DNA of 64,000 nucleotides from positions 44,818,001 through 44,882,000 of the forward strand of contig CP136891.1 in assembly GCA_034359265.1 (NCBI GenBank), in the 5' to 3' direction. The notes under the pieces are model-generated. The model saw only the letters and a program-made list of their open reading frames with translations, was not told the origin of the DNA and did not search any database. Source of the DNA: Canna indica (taxonomy: Eukaryota > Streptophyta > Magnoliopsida > Zingiberales > Cannaceae). Position numbers and translations under genes: made by a program. Position 1 is the stretch's first letter. Each line of letters opens with the position of its first letter. Of this stretch, positions 11,169-22,401 are shown piece by piece.

Positions 11169-12108
11169 TGTTGGTGAAATGGCCACACTAGTGTGTTAAC
11201 TAAACTTATCGCCTAAATCATACATGATAGCAAGAAGTGATGATTAAAATCCAAATATGGAAATCATGTATAAACTCAAGTATCGATATTTTCATGTATT
11301 GGTCAAAATATCAAAAACCATTTTAGAAATGATTTTTCTTGGGTAATAGTGAGAACGATACAAAAAATAGAGTTATGATATTATACTTGAAGTCTCATTT
11401 GAAAATTTCAACGAAAATCCAAAGTATCCAAAAAAAATGAGTAATCTGAGAAGAGTGATACTTTAGTGACATTTTTGTAAATAAGTGAATCTTTCATGAC
11501 ATTTTCAGATTTCATTCAAACTTTCAAGATACCAAGTTATGACCATGTAAAGCATGTATATTAAGTTTGAAGTGAAAATAATATCATTTGATCAAAATAT
11601 GAACTGAGCATGATTTCATTCTAAATAGACTTGAAAATATGAAAATGGCTAAGTATCAAATTTTGCTATCTACTCATGTTTTCTCTAACTTAGACACCTC
11701 AACATCTAACAAGAGTGAAACTAATTATATTGATCAAGTTTGGGCTTAAAAGGAGGTTTCTAAGTCACTTTGTTGACTTAGGTCAAAGGGATACTTAAGT
11801 ATACATAAATCAAATTCTTAAATCTCTATCAAATCATATTCTTGATGAATTTTTTTTTGAAACTTTAAGTGTATAAACTAGATTTTTCAAGGAATCTATA
11901 GGTTCAAGAATCAGTAAAAAATCAGTTTTCTAGAAATTCCTAAAATTCTTGAAAATCTAGTGGCATTTTCGTAAATTTTAGGTATTTTTCGAAAGTTGTC
12001 ATTTTTTTTCAAACTTTCCAAATATCGTTGAATGATCATCTGAAATGCATGTGCTAAGTTTGAATTTAAAATGAATTTTCTAAGTCTATTTTTAAACCGA
12101 TCTCAATT

Positions 12109-13287
12109 TGTGATACCCGGGATCTCCTAACATATAAGTTTTATGTGGTTCAGCGCACGGGATCGAGGAATAGCTGGGTTGAGTCGCGAGAATCGACACT
12201 AATGGCAGGTATAACTTAATTGGTTGACTCATGAAGCATGTTGTATGACTTATGTGTTAGATTGATTTAAGTTGGGATGGAATCGAGTTACGGGTTGAGT
12301 CGGGGTCCGATTCGGACTCGGGTTACGTTGAGTAATGAGACTTAAGTCTCGAAGGCACTTTGGTCAAAAGCCAAAGGAGGAGGGAATAAAATTTCTTGGG
12401 TTTGGACTTCGGATGATGCGCATAGCTGTGATTATGTTTTGTTTTGATCGTGTTTATGTGATTTATGGGTTGGTCGCATAGAGGAAAAAGGGGAAAGGTC
12501 ATGCCGAAATTTTTCCCAATCTCCTCGATAGACCCGAGTTGGATGAGACTAGCTATCCCTAACCCGGAGGGTTCCAGAGACTAGTGGTCATCCTAGTCGA
12601 CAGACCCGAGATTGATTGTTTTGTACATTATACGCCTCGTTAGGCTGGTTGAGAAGGCCAATTCGGCCTGGTTTGATAGGGTTGGAAAGCCTGGTATGGC
12701 CGAACCCCCCTACACATGAATATGCCCATAATGGTCGATTGGTAAGTTGGTAAGGGCCAAGGAGGCTGGTTCAATCATTTTGGTGACTTAACATGTTGTT
12801 TAGCTTAAATTCTTTGATTGTACCATACTGTTGTATTTGTTATCTTAACCGGGATTTAAGTGGAGGTTCGAGAGAACCGCTCACTGAGTTCCTCGTGGAC
12901 TCATGGTTTGTTTATTGTTGTTTTGCAGAGCCCGACCCGTGCGATACGGCCTGGTGGCATGGCGCAGCTGGAGTGTAGGTGGAGGCACAGATCTCGTAGC
13001 AGGCGTCCAAAGAGTCGTAGTCGTGTTAGTTAGGGTTGATGGTCATGCACTGAGTAGTCGTTTGTAAAAACATTTACGGTTTTAAACTTGAACTGTTATT
13101 TGAAAAACTGAGTTGTTTCTTTAAACTTAAAACTGTTTGAAAATAATAAAGTTTGGGCGCCATTTTTTATCATGGTTTTTCGATGGTTCAGTATTGTTCT
13201 TTTATGATTGGATAAGTGCATGTGGTAGGCTTCGGGGTATTGACACTTACCCTGGCCGGTCATGCGACCCCGAGTTGGGGCGTGACA
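12109..13287 (+). mobile_element. Ty3/gypsy solo LTR, 1,179 bp
   Basis: The sequence starts TGTGATACCCGGG and ends GTTGGGGCGTGACA. It is flanked by the exact 5-bp TSD CAATT (12104-12108 and 13288-13292). The unoccupied site is visible in the related element near 63,640-63,660. The last 50 bases match, in reverse, the start of the LTR at 54,431-57,162, so the two are related families. No internal region is left, so this is a solo LTR formed by LTR-LTR recombination. Confidence 0.85.
12541..12593 (+). repeat. Nested hairpin in gypsy LTR
   Basis: Outer arms GGATGA (12541-12546) and TCATCC (12588-12593) enclose CTAG/CTAG steps and an inner perfect stem AACCC/GGGTT (12561-12565 and 12569-12573) around CGGAGGG. 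The CGGAGGGT core and the arm layout recall each unit of the hairpin array at 55,052-55,373. Confidence 0.5.
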
Positions 13288-14972
13288 CAATTTCAACCAA
13301 AAACTCATTTTTAAGATATCGCTCAAGATATCAAAGAAAAAATAGAAATGATTTCACTCAAAGAATAGTGAGAACGATATTAGAAATGAAATCAAAATAG
13401 TATGCATAAAGTTTCATTTGAAGTTTTCGACGAAAAATCAAAGTATAGGAAAGATTGATATTTCAAGAGGATGATACTTTGCATTTTCTAAAATCCAACT
13501 TCAAAATTCCACTATAAATTAGATTCTTGATTAAAATTTCAGAAATATTTATTGAAGAAACTAAATTTTTCAATGAAGATGCAATTTTCAAGAATCAATT
13601 AAAAAAGATTTTTCTACATTTTTCTAAAATTTTCAGTGATATTTTTGTAAATATCAGTTATTTTCGCAAATATTTTCAGTTTTCATTCAAACTTTTATGA
13701 CATCACATAATGGTCATGTAAAATGCGTATGTCAAGTTTGAGATGAAAATAATGTCCTTAGACCAAGTTATCAATCTAGCATGGTTTCATTCAAACTAAC
13801 CTATGATAACATGAAACTAGTTAAGTGACAAACTTGTCATTTACTCATATATTTTTTTTCAAATTTAAACCTATGGACACCTAACATGAGTAAATCTAAA
13901 CATGTTCCTCAAATATGGATTGAAATTGAGACCTCTAAGTCAATTTGTTGACTTGGGTCAACTTGGTTCAAAAGAGGTTATCATGAAACGGCCTCTATGT
14001 CATTTTATCCATATCCATATGAATTTTTCATTCTAAGTGCATGGAAATATGTTATACCTATTCCTAAATATGTTTATGAAGTTTTGGACTTAAAATGAAC
14101 TGTTTAAGTCAATTTGTTGACTTGGGTCAAACTTTTCCAAGTTTAAGTCCCCCAAAGTGAACTAGTTATCACCTTGTTCATCTACACAAGAATTTTCAAG
14201 TTTAAATGCCTAGAATCATGTGATATGTGTATCTAAATATGTTTGCCAACTACTAACTCAAAATGAGATCTCTAATATAAATTTTAACCTAGAGCAAGTT
14301 TCATTCAATCAAGATATCATGAAATTGCCTAAGTTATCAAAATTTTACCTACTCATGAAATTTCATATATTTATCATGCAAAAAATAATCATGAGTATAG
14401 AGACGTCATTATACCACAAGTATTTAACTATTATACTAAGATTTTTGCAAAACCGAACTCATACTTTATTCTTGGAATTTTGCCAAACTTGTCTTTTTAC
14501 TTTTCAATTTTCTTCATAATAGCATAGCCTTCCATTTTATCATAACTTGCAAGCAATATTCATTAGTAGGATAATGAAAATGTAATTACTAGCAAATTAT
14601 CAAACTAAGTAGCAAAGAGAGGGATCATTTATCGATATCAAAGTCTACTTTGCTAAATAGTTTCAAATTCGTTTCAAAATGAAATCGAGTGATATGAAAA
14701 TGAATTTAAAGAGATCACAAGTGTAATGACGATGAAACTTGATCTCCAACCATTCCTATTGGTTGAAAACCGAAAGGCCACACTTCGCCTATGATTTAGA
14801 ACCGCAAGGTCGCATGAGCCCGTTATAGGCTACCTAGGTCTCCGAAGAGACCCGAAATCAAAAATCAAAAACATTTTTGAAACTTATCAAGAGCGGAAAA
14901 TCTACTAATATTAAGCATATATCAAACTCCAACCATAATTTAAGCAAGAGGGAATAGGAGATGATACCAAAG

Positions 14973-15539
14973 TAGAGGTGGCAATGGGCTGGGCCCGCCC
15001 ATGGGCGGCACGGGCCCGGCCCAACTCTGGGCCGTGCTTGACCCAGCCCAAAGAAATTTGGGCCGGGCCAGGCACGGCCCGCCTGTGCCCATGGGGCGGG
15101 CTAGGCTCACCCCTTGGACACGTGGGCCGTGCTTGACATGGCCCGAAAGCGGGCCGTGCCGAGCCCGGCCCGAGCCCGGGCCCACCCTACACCCGTAGGG
15201 TAGGCCTGGTGCCACCCAGGCCTAGTCTGGTCTGCACCCATGTCCGGCTTATTTTCTATGCTAGGCTTGAGCATAATATATTATACTTACTAAAATTATA
15301 TAAGAATAGATAATAAGTCTTGGTGTGGTGGTTAGTTTATCAAAAAAAATTATGGAGGTCGGTGGTTTGGGTCTCACCGTCAACCTTATTTTTCAAAAAT
15401 TTTTTAAGTTTGGTTCGGCCCGAGCCCGAAGGGGCGGGCTTAGGCCCGGGCTGGGCCGCCCCTTTGAGCCATCGGGTCATGCTAGGCACGGCCCGAATAT
15501 TTGCCGAGCCATGCCAGGCACGGCCCATTGCCACCTCTG
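14973..15539. mobile_element. GC-rich hAT-type MITE, 567 bp
   Basis: The ends TAGAGGTGGCAATGGGC and GCCCATTGCCACCTCTG are complementary apart from the first base. They are flanked by TACCAAAG (14965-14972) and TATCAAAG (15540-15547), an 8-bp TSD with one change. Both subterminal zones are crowded with GGGCCCGGCC-type words. This is a classic plant hAT non-autonomous element with no coding capacity. Overlapping long open frames here are a GC artefact. The middle carries a possible tRNA-derived SINE-like patch (15,310-15,400). Confidence 0.85.
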
Positions 15540-15677
15540 TATCAAAGTCTTTGATGTCAATTTCCATACCTATGGCATCATGATGGCTTGAAGTTGCAAC
15601 CTCTTGGAGATTTCTCATTTGGATCCAAGGTCAACTTCAACATTCCATTTCTATTTACCCTTGCATGGTAGCTCCCC

Positions 15678-17015
15678 CTACAAGAGAGCATGAAACTTTT
15701 GGTAGCCAAATGGCTTTGGGTCCTTGGGATTAGATGGCCTAGGAATCCAAAGTATCCTAGCAACACTTGGATTTCTCTTCAATGCGCAATCATGGATAGC
15801 ATGGCCAAAAATACCATAACAAAAGCAATGTCCATTAAACTTCTTTTCATTTTTGCTATGGACATGAGATCTATCATTAGAATACTTAACATGTGAACTA
15901 TGATGAGCATGAGCATTCTTAAAGGAAGCATTCTTATTTTGAGGTTTCCTAAATGAGAAACTTTGATTTCTATAATTCTTAAAAAATGAAGCATTAAATT
16001 TTCTACTCAAAATCAACATCTCATTTTTCAACTCATTCATAGATTTATGCAATGCATGTAATTGAGATTTTAACATGCAATTCTCAAGTTTCAATTTTTC
16101 ATTCTCAAGATTGAAATCATTTTTCAAATCATTACTCCTAAGTTTCATTTTTGATTTCAAATCTTCATTTACATTTCTCAAATCTTTTACCTCACTTTTT
16201 AAATTCTCAATTTCAAGCTTAAAATCATCATGGCAAGAAACAAGTGCACTTGTATTCAATTTTTCATTTTCTAGTTCATGCACATGAGAACTAAGCCTTA
16301 AATTTTCCTTCTTTTGTTTTCTATTTTCCTTGTTCTTTTTCATGAGCAATGCATACATTTTTTGACATTCCTCAACTAGTTTCTCATATGGCATGTTAAA
16401 TGAACTAGATGAGCTATGACTATCATTATCAATAAATTTTTTATTATGATAAGAGGTGGAAGGATTTACCTCATTTTTTAATCCCATGAGGCACAGTTGA
16501 GTAGTAGCTCTATTGTCATGATGAGAGGATACTTCGAGGGAATCCGAGGACGATGTAGAAGCATTTGACCTCTTCCTTGCCTTGTTTTTCAATAATGGAC
16601 AATTCTTCTTCATATGCCCCTTCTCCTTGTACAAATGTCAAATGACCTTTCTCTTTCAGCTCTTTGAAATGTCTTTTTGACTAGAAACACTATGGGCCTC
16701 AAAAACCAAGTTAGCATTGGAGGGATGACCATTGTCATCACCACCTTCATGAAAAGTTGTTAACTCCTCGATTTTGGCATAATCATATAAGATGTTTAAA
16801 CATACCCATAAATCAAAAGCCGAAGTACAATACATGACTTTTTCAAGGATGCTATTAGGTAAGGTACAAAATATGGAATACATAACATCTCCATTAGATT
16901 GAAACATTTTCTTGTCAAGTTCACTCAAATCATGCATGTCAACCTTAGGTTCAATGTATTCTAATTTTAACATGTTAAAAACATCGAAACCTCTAGTCCT
17001 TAAGTAGGTGTACAT
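15678..17015 (-). pseudogene. gag: Copia-type gag with two zinc knuckles and coiled coil
   Basis: Two minus-strand frames make up one gag. The upstream frame (17,015-16,656) matches the N-terminal capsid-like domain of plant copia gag, including SILEKVMYCTSAFDLWVCL. The downstream frame (16,634-15,678, 318 codons) opens with a remnant of the first CCHC knuckle (KGHMKKNCPLLKNKARK). It then has a long heptad-rich coiled coil (LENEKLKLENCMLKSQLHAL) and a second CCHC-like knuckle (CFCYGIFGHAIHDCALK). A stop or frameshift near 16,640-16,655 separates the frames, so it is probably inactive. No protease motif follows. The coiled coil between two knuckles is known in large plant copia gag proteins. 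Its role would be particle assembly and RNA binding in the cytoplasm. Confidence 0.75.
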
Positions 17016-17142
17016 TCTAGACTTCCAAAGACCAAAGTTCGATTCATCGAACCTAGGAGGTATAGATGCTACACACTCTAGTGCAATTTTCCAAATCGAA
17101 GAAAAGTGTAGAAGAGACGGTGAAATCTCAAGCTACGGACCC

Positions 17143-17154
17143 GCTCTGATACCA
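17143..17154 (-). promoter_or_regulatory. Primer-binding site (initiator Met tRNA)
   Basis: The minus strand reads TGGTATCAGAGC, the standard plant copia primer site. It lies two bases inside the 5' LTR end. This fixes the element's orientation as minus and the LTR border at 17,157. Confidence 0.9.
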
Positions 17155-19644
17155 AATGTTGGTGAAATGGCCACACTAGAGGGGGGGGGTTAATAGTCTG
17201 TTAACTAAACTTATCGCCTAAATTCAATTTTACACATTTTCTTAAACTACTTAGGCAATTCACAATTTTAACGACTAAATGTGGAAGCGATTAATGATAA
17301 AGCAATTAACACAAACAAAATAACAATAAAATGCAAAAGTAATGGAGCAAATAAACAACACAACTTATACTTAGCTCCAAACACGAGTCTTAGTTCCTCT
17401 TGAATGCCTCAATGATGAATCGATCAAAGCTTTGAAGGCAAAATCAAGTTTTTATAATGAGATATAGGATTTGCAAAGAAATGGCTCAAGAAATCTTTAG
17501 GAATGATCAAGGATGGCTCAATGAAGGTTAAGATGATGGAGGAAGGCACTCAAGGGGTAGTATATATAAGCGCCAAGAAGAGAGAGCCAAAATAGCTCTC
17601 CCAACAGGCCGATTTTTGCCCGTTGGCGATGCCTAGTCGCTTGCCGGTCGATCGTCGGTCGACTGACCGAGTGACCGAAGGCATTCTGCCCATTCTGGGC
17701 ATCGTTCGGGCGACCGGTCGATCGACCAAAATGCCTTCACCTTCTGTCGGTCGACCAATCGGTTGACCGAACCTAGGCAGACTACTTGGTTTGGCTGATT
17801 TTTTCTGCTCGTTTGTTCGTTTATGGGTTCGGTCTTCGCTAGGTCCTCTTATATAATATTTCTTAACTTTAAAACATAAATGTTATATAAGGATTATCCC
17901 TCATTTGGATTCAATAAAAATATCTAAAAAATTAAAATTCTTAAGAATCAAAATCTAACTTTTGGGGTCTAGTACAAATTCTCGAAAATCAAAAATTTTA
18001 TAATCTCCCGGGTCAAATATGTATAGGTTAAAGGCTTCCAAAAAATCCTTAAAAATATATCGTTTACTAGTTTTTACCTAAGGAATAATTATCAGGACTT
18101 TTGGTGCCAAAAAAATGTCTAGGTCATATAGCCCTCCAAGGAGCTCTCTAAGCTTAGTGAATTTCAGGGTCTTTTCTAATTTTCCGAGTTTTTATGTTTT
18201 GGGGTTCGGGTTTGGTTTTTGGATTTCTTTGCATCATCATGAGGATTTACAACACATTCTAGACACCCTAAACTAAAACTCTATATTCTCGACGAAATTC
18301 GAGCGACGACGAGCGTCCTTGCTGATTTCTCCGATTTCTCTGATTTTTTCGATTGGGGACGTCCACTGCCAGAAAAATGGTCTTCTGCGAAGGCTTACGC
18401 GGTAGCAAAACCATCACAGAAGACTTTTTGCGGCCGTATTTGACAGGCACAAACAACTGTGGCAAATGACTTCGTCGCAAAAAATCTGCGATCATGATTT
18501 TCGCCGTCGTAGCTGCGATCGCCGTAGTAGGCGTCGCAAATAACATTATTGCGACGGCTTTGTGACCGCTACTAACCATCGCTAAACAACCATGTGCTAC
18601 GGCTTTGCTATCGCAATGCCGTAGCAGATAGTAATTTTATTATAAAAAAATATTTTCTATTTATAGCTATATTTTAAAAATTAAAATTATAATTTTATTC
18701 AAGCCGACAATAGCTACAAATAATTAAGAAATACAATCATTTAAATTTATTTAGGAAGATATATACCATAATATTATAAGCAAAATGTTATATGATAAAC
18801 AAGAAGCCACCAATTCATTGCAGTATCAAATAGATGCTACTGTATAGATCTTCTTGTTGTGATACTTCAAGAAAGGTATGTTTCGCCAGCAGTAGTTATG
18901 ACATTGGTGACATTCTTAAGAACTGTTATCATGGAACATTGATGTACTTTAAGCTACAAATAATAAGTACTCATTTAGCATTATTTGAAAAATATCTGCA
19001 GAAATGAAAAGGTAATACTTGATATAGTTGTGTATGATGAAATTATGGTTTATACGTATGGAAGTAGGAAACAAAACATTATAAAATTGTATGATTCTGA
19101 GTACCTAGGCTTACATCAAAACTAACTAAACATAGAGGAAGAGAGAAGGCATACATTACATAGAGACATAGAGTACCTCTTCCATTAGTTAAAAAGTGAG
19201 TAATCAAGTAGAAGCTATCAGGTCAGTACATTAACTCAAGTTATTTTGTATGAGATGCAGAATATTGGCTTGATATACATGAGAATATATTACAAACATT
19301 TGAAATTTCACGAATATTTAAGTACTGTAGGATAACTTGAGGGCATCATAAGCAGGCAATGGGCATTTTTCTTCTTCTTTTACTTCTCTAGGATTTCAAC
19401 CTCATCTGTTCCCATCATTTTTCTTGGCTAAGCCAGAACAGAAAGAATCCTTCTGCAAAATTACAAGGAAACTTGAAATATTGCACTAATTTTTAGAAAC
19501 TTCAAATTGAAGGTCTAATTGTTTTATAATTGAACCCTAGCTATATAAGTATTTAGGCAACATAGCTCATCTTATGCAAATGCTGTCAATGAATAGGTTT
19601 TGTTTTGCTTCCGGAATTGAAGATAAAAATATACCAAATAATAC

Positions 19645-19974
19645 CTCACATTCTTTGGAATTATCTTGAGCTTGTCCCTGATGGGACCATCCATAAGACT
19701 TGATATATCTTCATCGTGAACTTCCCTGGTGATACTTCAACTGATGTCAATGAGAGCGGATCGCTCGATCGCATCCAACAAAAAATTGTAGAAGTCCTAT
19801 AAATTTTGGGTGTACTATCAGTAACTTGGGCTTAAGCATTTTAGGTGTTCATGTTGAAAGATTACTTACAACATCATTGCTTCTGGAACCTATAAAGATC
19901 TCGAGGTTACTCCATGAGTTTGTAGCATCACCTAATTGCCCTTTTGCTATCTGTTGCTGAATCTTTTCAGCCAT
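19645..19974 (-). pseudogene. Captured serine carboxypeptidase-like gene fragment
   Basis: Two exon pieces are read on the minus strand. The first (19,974-19,870) gives MAEKIQQQIAKGQLGDATNS, then WSNLEIFIGSRSNDV, and ends at a good donor GTAAGTAATC. The second (19,796-19,645) starts after an AG acceptor in the same phase, giving DFYNFLLDA and later MDGPIRDKLKIIPKNV. This matches the middle of plant SCPL50/51-type serine carboxypeptidases. A premature stop and a degraded stretch occur in the second exon. Catalytic Ser, Asp and His parts are absent. Because the intron is kept, capture happened at DNA level inside the CACTA element. Confidence 0.7.
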
Positions 19975-20291
19975 ACTAGAATTTGTAACATGAAAAGAGA
20001 AATGTTTTTTGACTCCTGTATGCAGTACCTGCTAAATAGAAGGGAGCAGAAGCAGTTTCCCATATATTTATAGAAAAAAACAGAGCCACAAGACTTCTAT
20101 ATATTTATGGATTATGATTCCTTCTCAAATGAAATATACTAACCAGTGACATCAATTTCCCATAATTTAGCTTTCCCTCTAAATTTAAATCTCGGCTTTA
20201 TCCATGATTGAAAGAATTGCAAAAGTCAAAACAAGAACAACAAGTGAATTGATTATGAAATGAGGAAATATATGCCTTAATTTTGGTGTTC

Positions 20292-20510
20292 TTAGCTTTG
20301 ATCAGGAGCTGTCCAATATGTCTTCACTCGTAATGCTCTGTGAAGCTTCTCCCTGTGAAGCGGACCGTCTTCATGATCAGCAATTTGACTGTCCCATTTC
20401 ATCCTATCCGTAATGCTCTTGATTTTTACCAAGATATCAACGTCATCTCTCAAGATCAGTGTGCTTTCTGGCCTCAGGACCCTGTCCATCTCCAGTAGTA
20501 TATCCTCCAT
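20292..20510 (-). pseudogene. Captured PMT-type methyltransferase C-terminal exon
   Basis: The minus-strand frame of 72 codons reads MEDILLEMDRVLRPESTLIL, then RDDVDILVKIKSITDRMKWD, and later YWTA before a stop. This is the C-terminal part of plant putative S-adenosylmethionine-dependent methyltransferases (PMT/DUF248 family, Golgi pectin-type enzymes), where ILLEMDRILRPEG and KQYWxG are conserved. The SAM-binding domain is not present. It lies next to the carboxypeptidase fragment in the same strand, inside the CACTA element, so it is a second transduplicated piece. Chimeric transcription is conceivable but not shown. Confidence 0.8.
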
Positions 20511-21438
20511 TCTGCATCTGAATCAAAGAATTCAGCACTCTAAATTAATCCAATTACTACGCATCAGGCAATTAATTAAGCAGCATTGTTTAATCCTTAC
20601 TTTTTACCTGTTGTTGTAAAGACTCAATAATGAATCAGCATGAAGGAGATTGTATGTTCTTGGATACGTAGACATTGCCTCGCACATGCAAGAAATGTAC
20701 TTATTAGCTGCAGAAGCAGCGTAATTAATGGTGGAAACCAAGTTGAGAGCTCACCAGTCCTGATAAGTTCCTATCAGTCGTCGCTAGTAGATGACTCCAA
20801 GCATGTTAATATTCGCCGCCGTCGCGACGATGTTCATCACCCAAACTGCTCGATTTCACCCAAACTGCTCGTAGATGACTCCAAGCGTGTTTTGATCGAG
20901 GAGATGACGCGAAGGCTACTTGGTCGGATTTCAACGTAGCCCCACTGCTCGGAACTGTCAGCGGTGCTGGTGGCAGCGTCGGCGGTGTGATGGAACGTAG
21001 AAGAGTGGGGAAGAAAATAAATGCGGACGGCGGTGCCCTAATCGCAGAGCGAAAACAGAGAGTGAGTGGGGAAGAAAATAAGGGTGAATGAAATAATGTA
21101 ATCAGTGACGATTTTGCAATGGTAAAAAGCGGTCGCAAAGTTATCGCTACATCAGTAATTTTGCGACGGCAAAATCAACGGTTGCAATGCCGTCGCAAAT
21201 GTGCCGACTTCTCGACCACCCATCTTTGGCGGTCGCAAAACCATCACATCTACGACCGTAATCCTTGTCGTCACAAAACAGCCGTCGCAAAATAGCCGTC
21301 GCAAATTACCTAAATACTAGTAGTGGTCGAGCGCTAATCGTTATGGAACCTGAAAATAATTCTCCATGAAACATTAGTTCCATGTTTGTTATCATTAAAA
21401 CCGAGATTAAGACCAAGGTAGAAAACCTTAGGCCAACA

Positions 21439-22401
21439 CTTATTAATTAGGATTTATCCAAATAAATTAATTCCCAATTAATCGGTTAGGCTCATGGTTA
21501 GAAATTAATTTTCCACCACGTATATTTGATTCAAAATTAAATTATATTTAATTCATAATTAAATATATTCTCGGTAAGTAGTTAATTAAATATTTAATTC
21601 ATAATTAAATTTAACCAACTACATGAAATATTATCATGTGTGAATCCCTACAATTTAGGGATGCCCTATAAATTAGGGTTACCAAGGAACTCCTTGCATT
21701 CGTTCTTATAGGAAACAACTTTCCTATCATGTCCGTAAACGAGATCTGTGATCGAGTTGCAGCACGTCCATGCTAGTAGACAAATAAGGCCACATTCAAA
21801 CTTTATCTCATAAGGTCTGTTACGATGTTAGCATGTTGTATGTGACCCATTGCGCCCCACACTAAGCCAGTAGTGAGTTGTGCATAACGGAGAGTCGGAT
21901 CCGATAGAATGACTTCTATTCGAATCTTACGCGCCACCACTAAATCCCTTTAGTGTGGTCAAGAGAGACTCCACTCAAGAGTCAAGATTGGCATTTAGCA
22001 ACATATCAAGACTATATACCCGAATAGTGAAGTCATTCCCTAATGAGCACGTGCACTTATACATTAAATGATGGCTCATAGGTAACTTTGAGATCAGCTA
22101 CCCCTTATCGTATAAGGCATGTACCAAGTGCACCGGTCTATCCCGAATCACCAATCCCCTGATTGGTGATCCTACGACTGGGAACATTTAGAATAGGGGC
22201 ATCTAGATTCCAAGTCTCACTGGCATGATCTCATCATGGCCTTGGAATCAATTACCCGGGTCCATGGGGTTCATCACAATCTAATATATATACAAAATAT
22301 AGATGCAGCATATGATGAAAAGTTGCCTCATATTATTCATTAACCAAAAATAATTCTCTACACATCAACATGTGATTGGCTCAATGGCACTATTTCTTTC
22401 A
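21439..22401 (-). mobile_element. Ty1/copia LTR, right part (sense minus)
   Basis: This continues the LTR interrupted at 11,168. In reverse complement it starts TGAAATAGTGCC-like at 22,401 and runs through the shared GGATCACCAATCAGGGG and ATGCTGCAACTCGATCAC-type segments. It ends in AATTAATTAGG beside the inserted element. A full LTR of this family is about 2.2 kb. Confidence 0.75.

Larger units (their letters stand above)
18364..21325. mobile_element. Non-autonomous CACTA element with captured genes (2,962 bp)
   Basis: The element begins CACTGCCAGAAAAATGG and ends TAAATACTAGTAGTG (complement CACTACTAGTATTTA), flanked by the 3-bp TSD GTC (18361-18363 and 21326-21328). Both subterminal zones carry many copies of GCGACGGC and GTCGCAAA in both orientations (about 18,480-18,620 and 21,110-21,310), as CACTA transposase-binding regions do. 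No transposase ORF was seen. The interior holds fragments of a serine carboxypeptidase-like gene and a PMT-type methyltransferase gene. It is inserted in the LTR, and the uninterrupted site is visible at about 62,650. Confidence 0.9.
11169..21438 (-). mobile_element. Gag-only copia-type LTR retrotransposon, nested
   Basis: The element is bounded by TGTTGG and CCAACA with an exact 5-bp TSD CTTAT (11164-11168 and 21439-21443) inside a copia LTR. Sense is minus: 5' LTR 17,157-21,438, primer site 17,143-17,154, gag at about 17,015-15,678, then about 4 kb of AT-rich non-coding interior. Only about 50 bp of 3' LTR survive at 11,169. The interior near the 3' end matches 62,780-64,000, so this is a family, not a single wreck. 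No protease, integrase, RT or RNase H was seen. It hosts a gypsy solo LTR, a hAT MITE and a CACTA element. It must depend on a partner element for replication. Confidence 0.85.
17157..21438 (-). repeat. 5' LTR of the gag-only element, split by CACTA
   Basis: The plus text runs TGTTGGTGAAATGG to TTAGGCCAACA. Without the CACTA insertion the LTR is about 1,317 bp. It is homologous to the LTRs at 61,115-62,764 and 23,370-24,989, which carry an extra stretch of about 340 bp. A TATA-like run lies on the minus strand near 17,565-17,575 (TTATATATA). A patch rich in TCGA and GATC palindromes sits at 17,636-17,775. Confidence 0.85.

Noticed and set aside
14940..15618. Long overlapping ORFs on both strands
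   Set aside because: They fall in GC-rich arms of a hAT MITE and read as low-complexity Pro/Arg/Gly strings. GC content alone explains them.
18268..18579. 103-codon minus ORF
   Set aside because: It spans the CACTA left border and its subterminal repeats, so it cannot be an ancestral gene.
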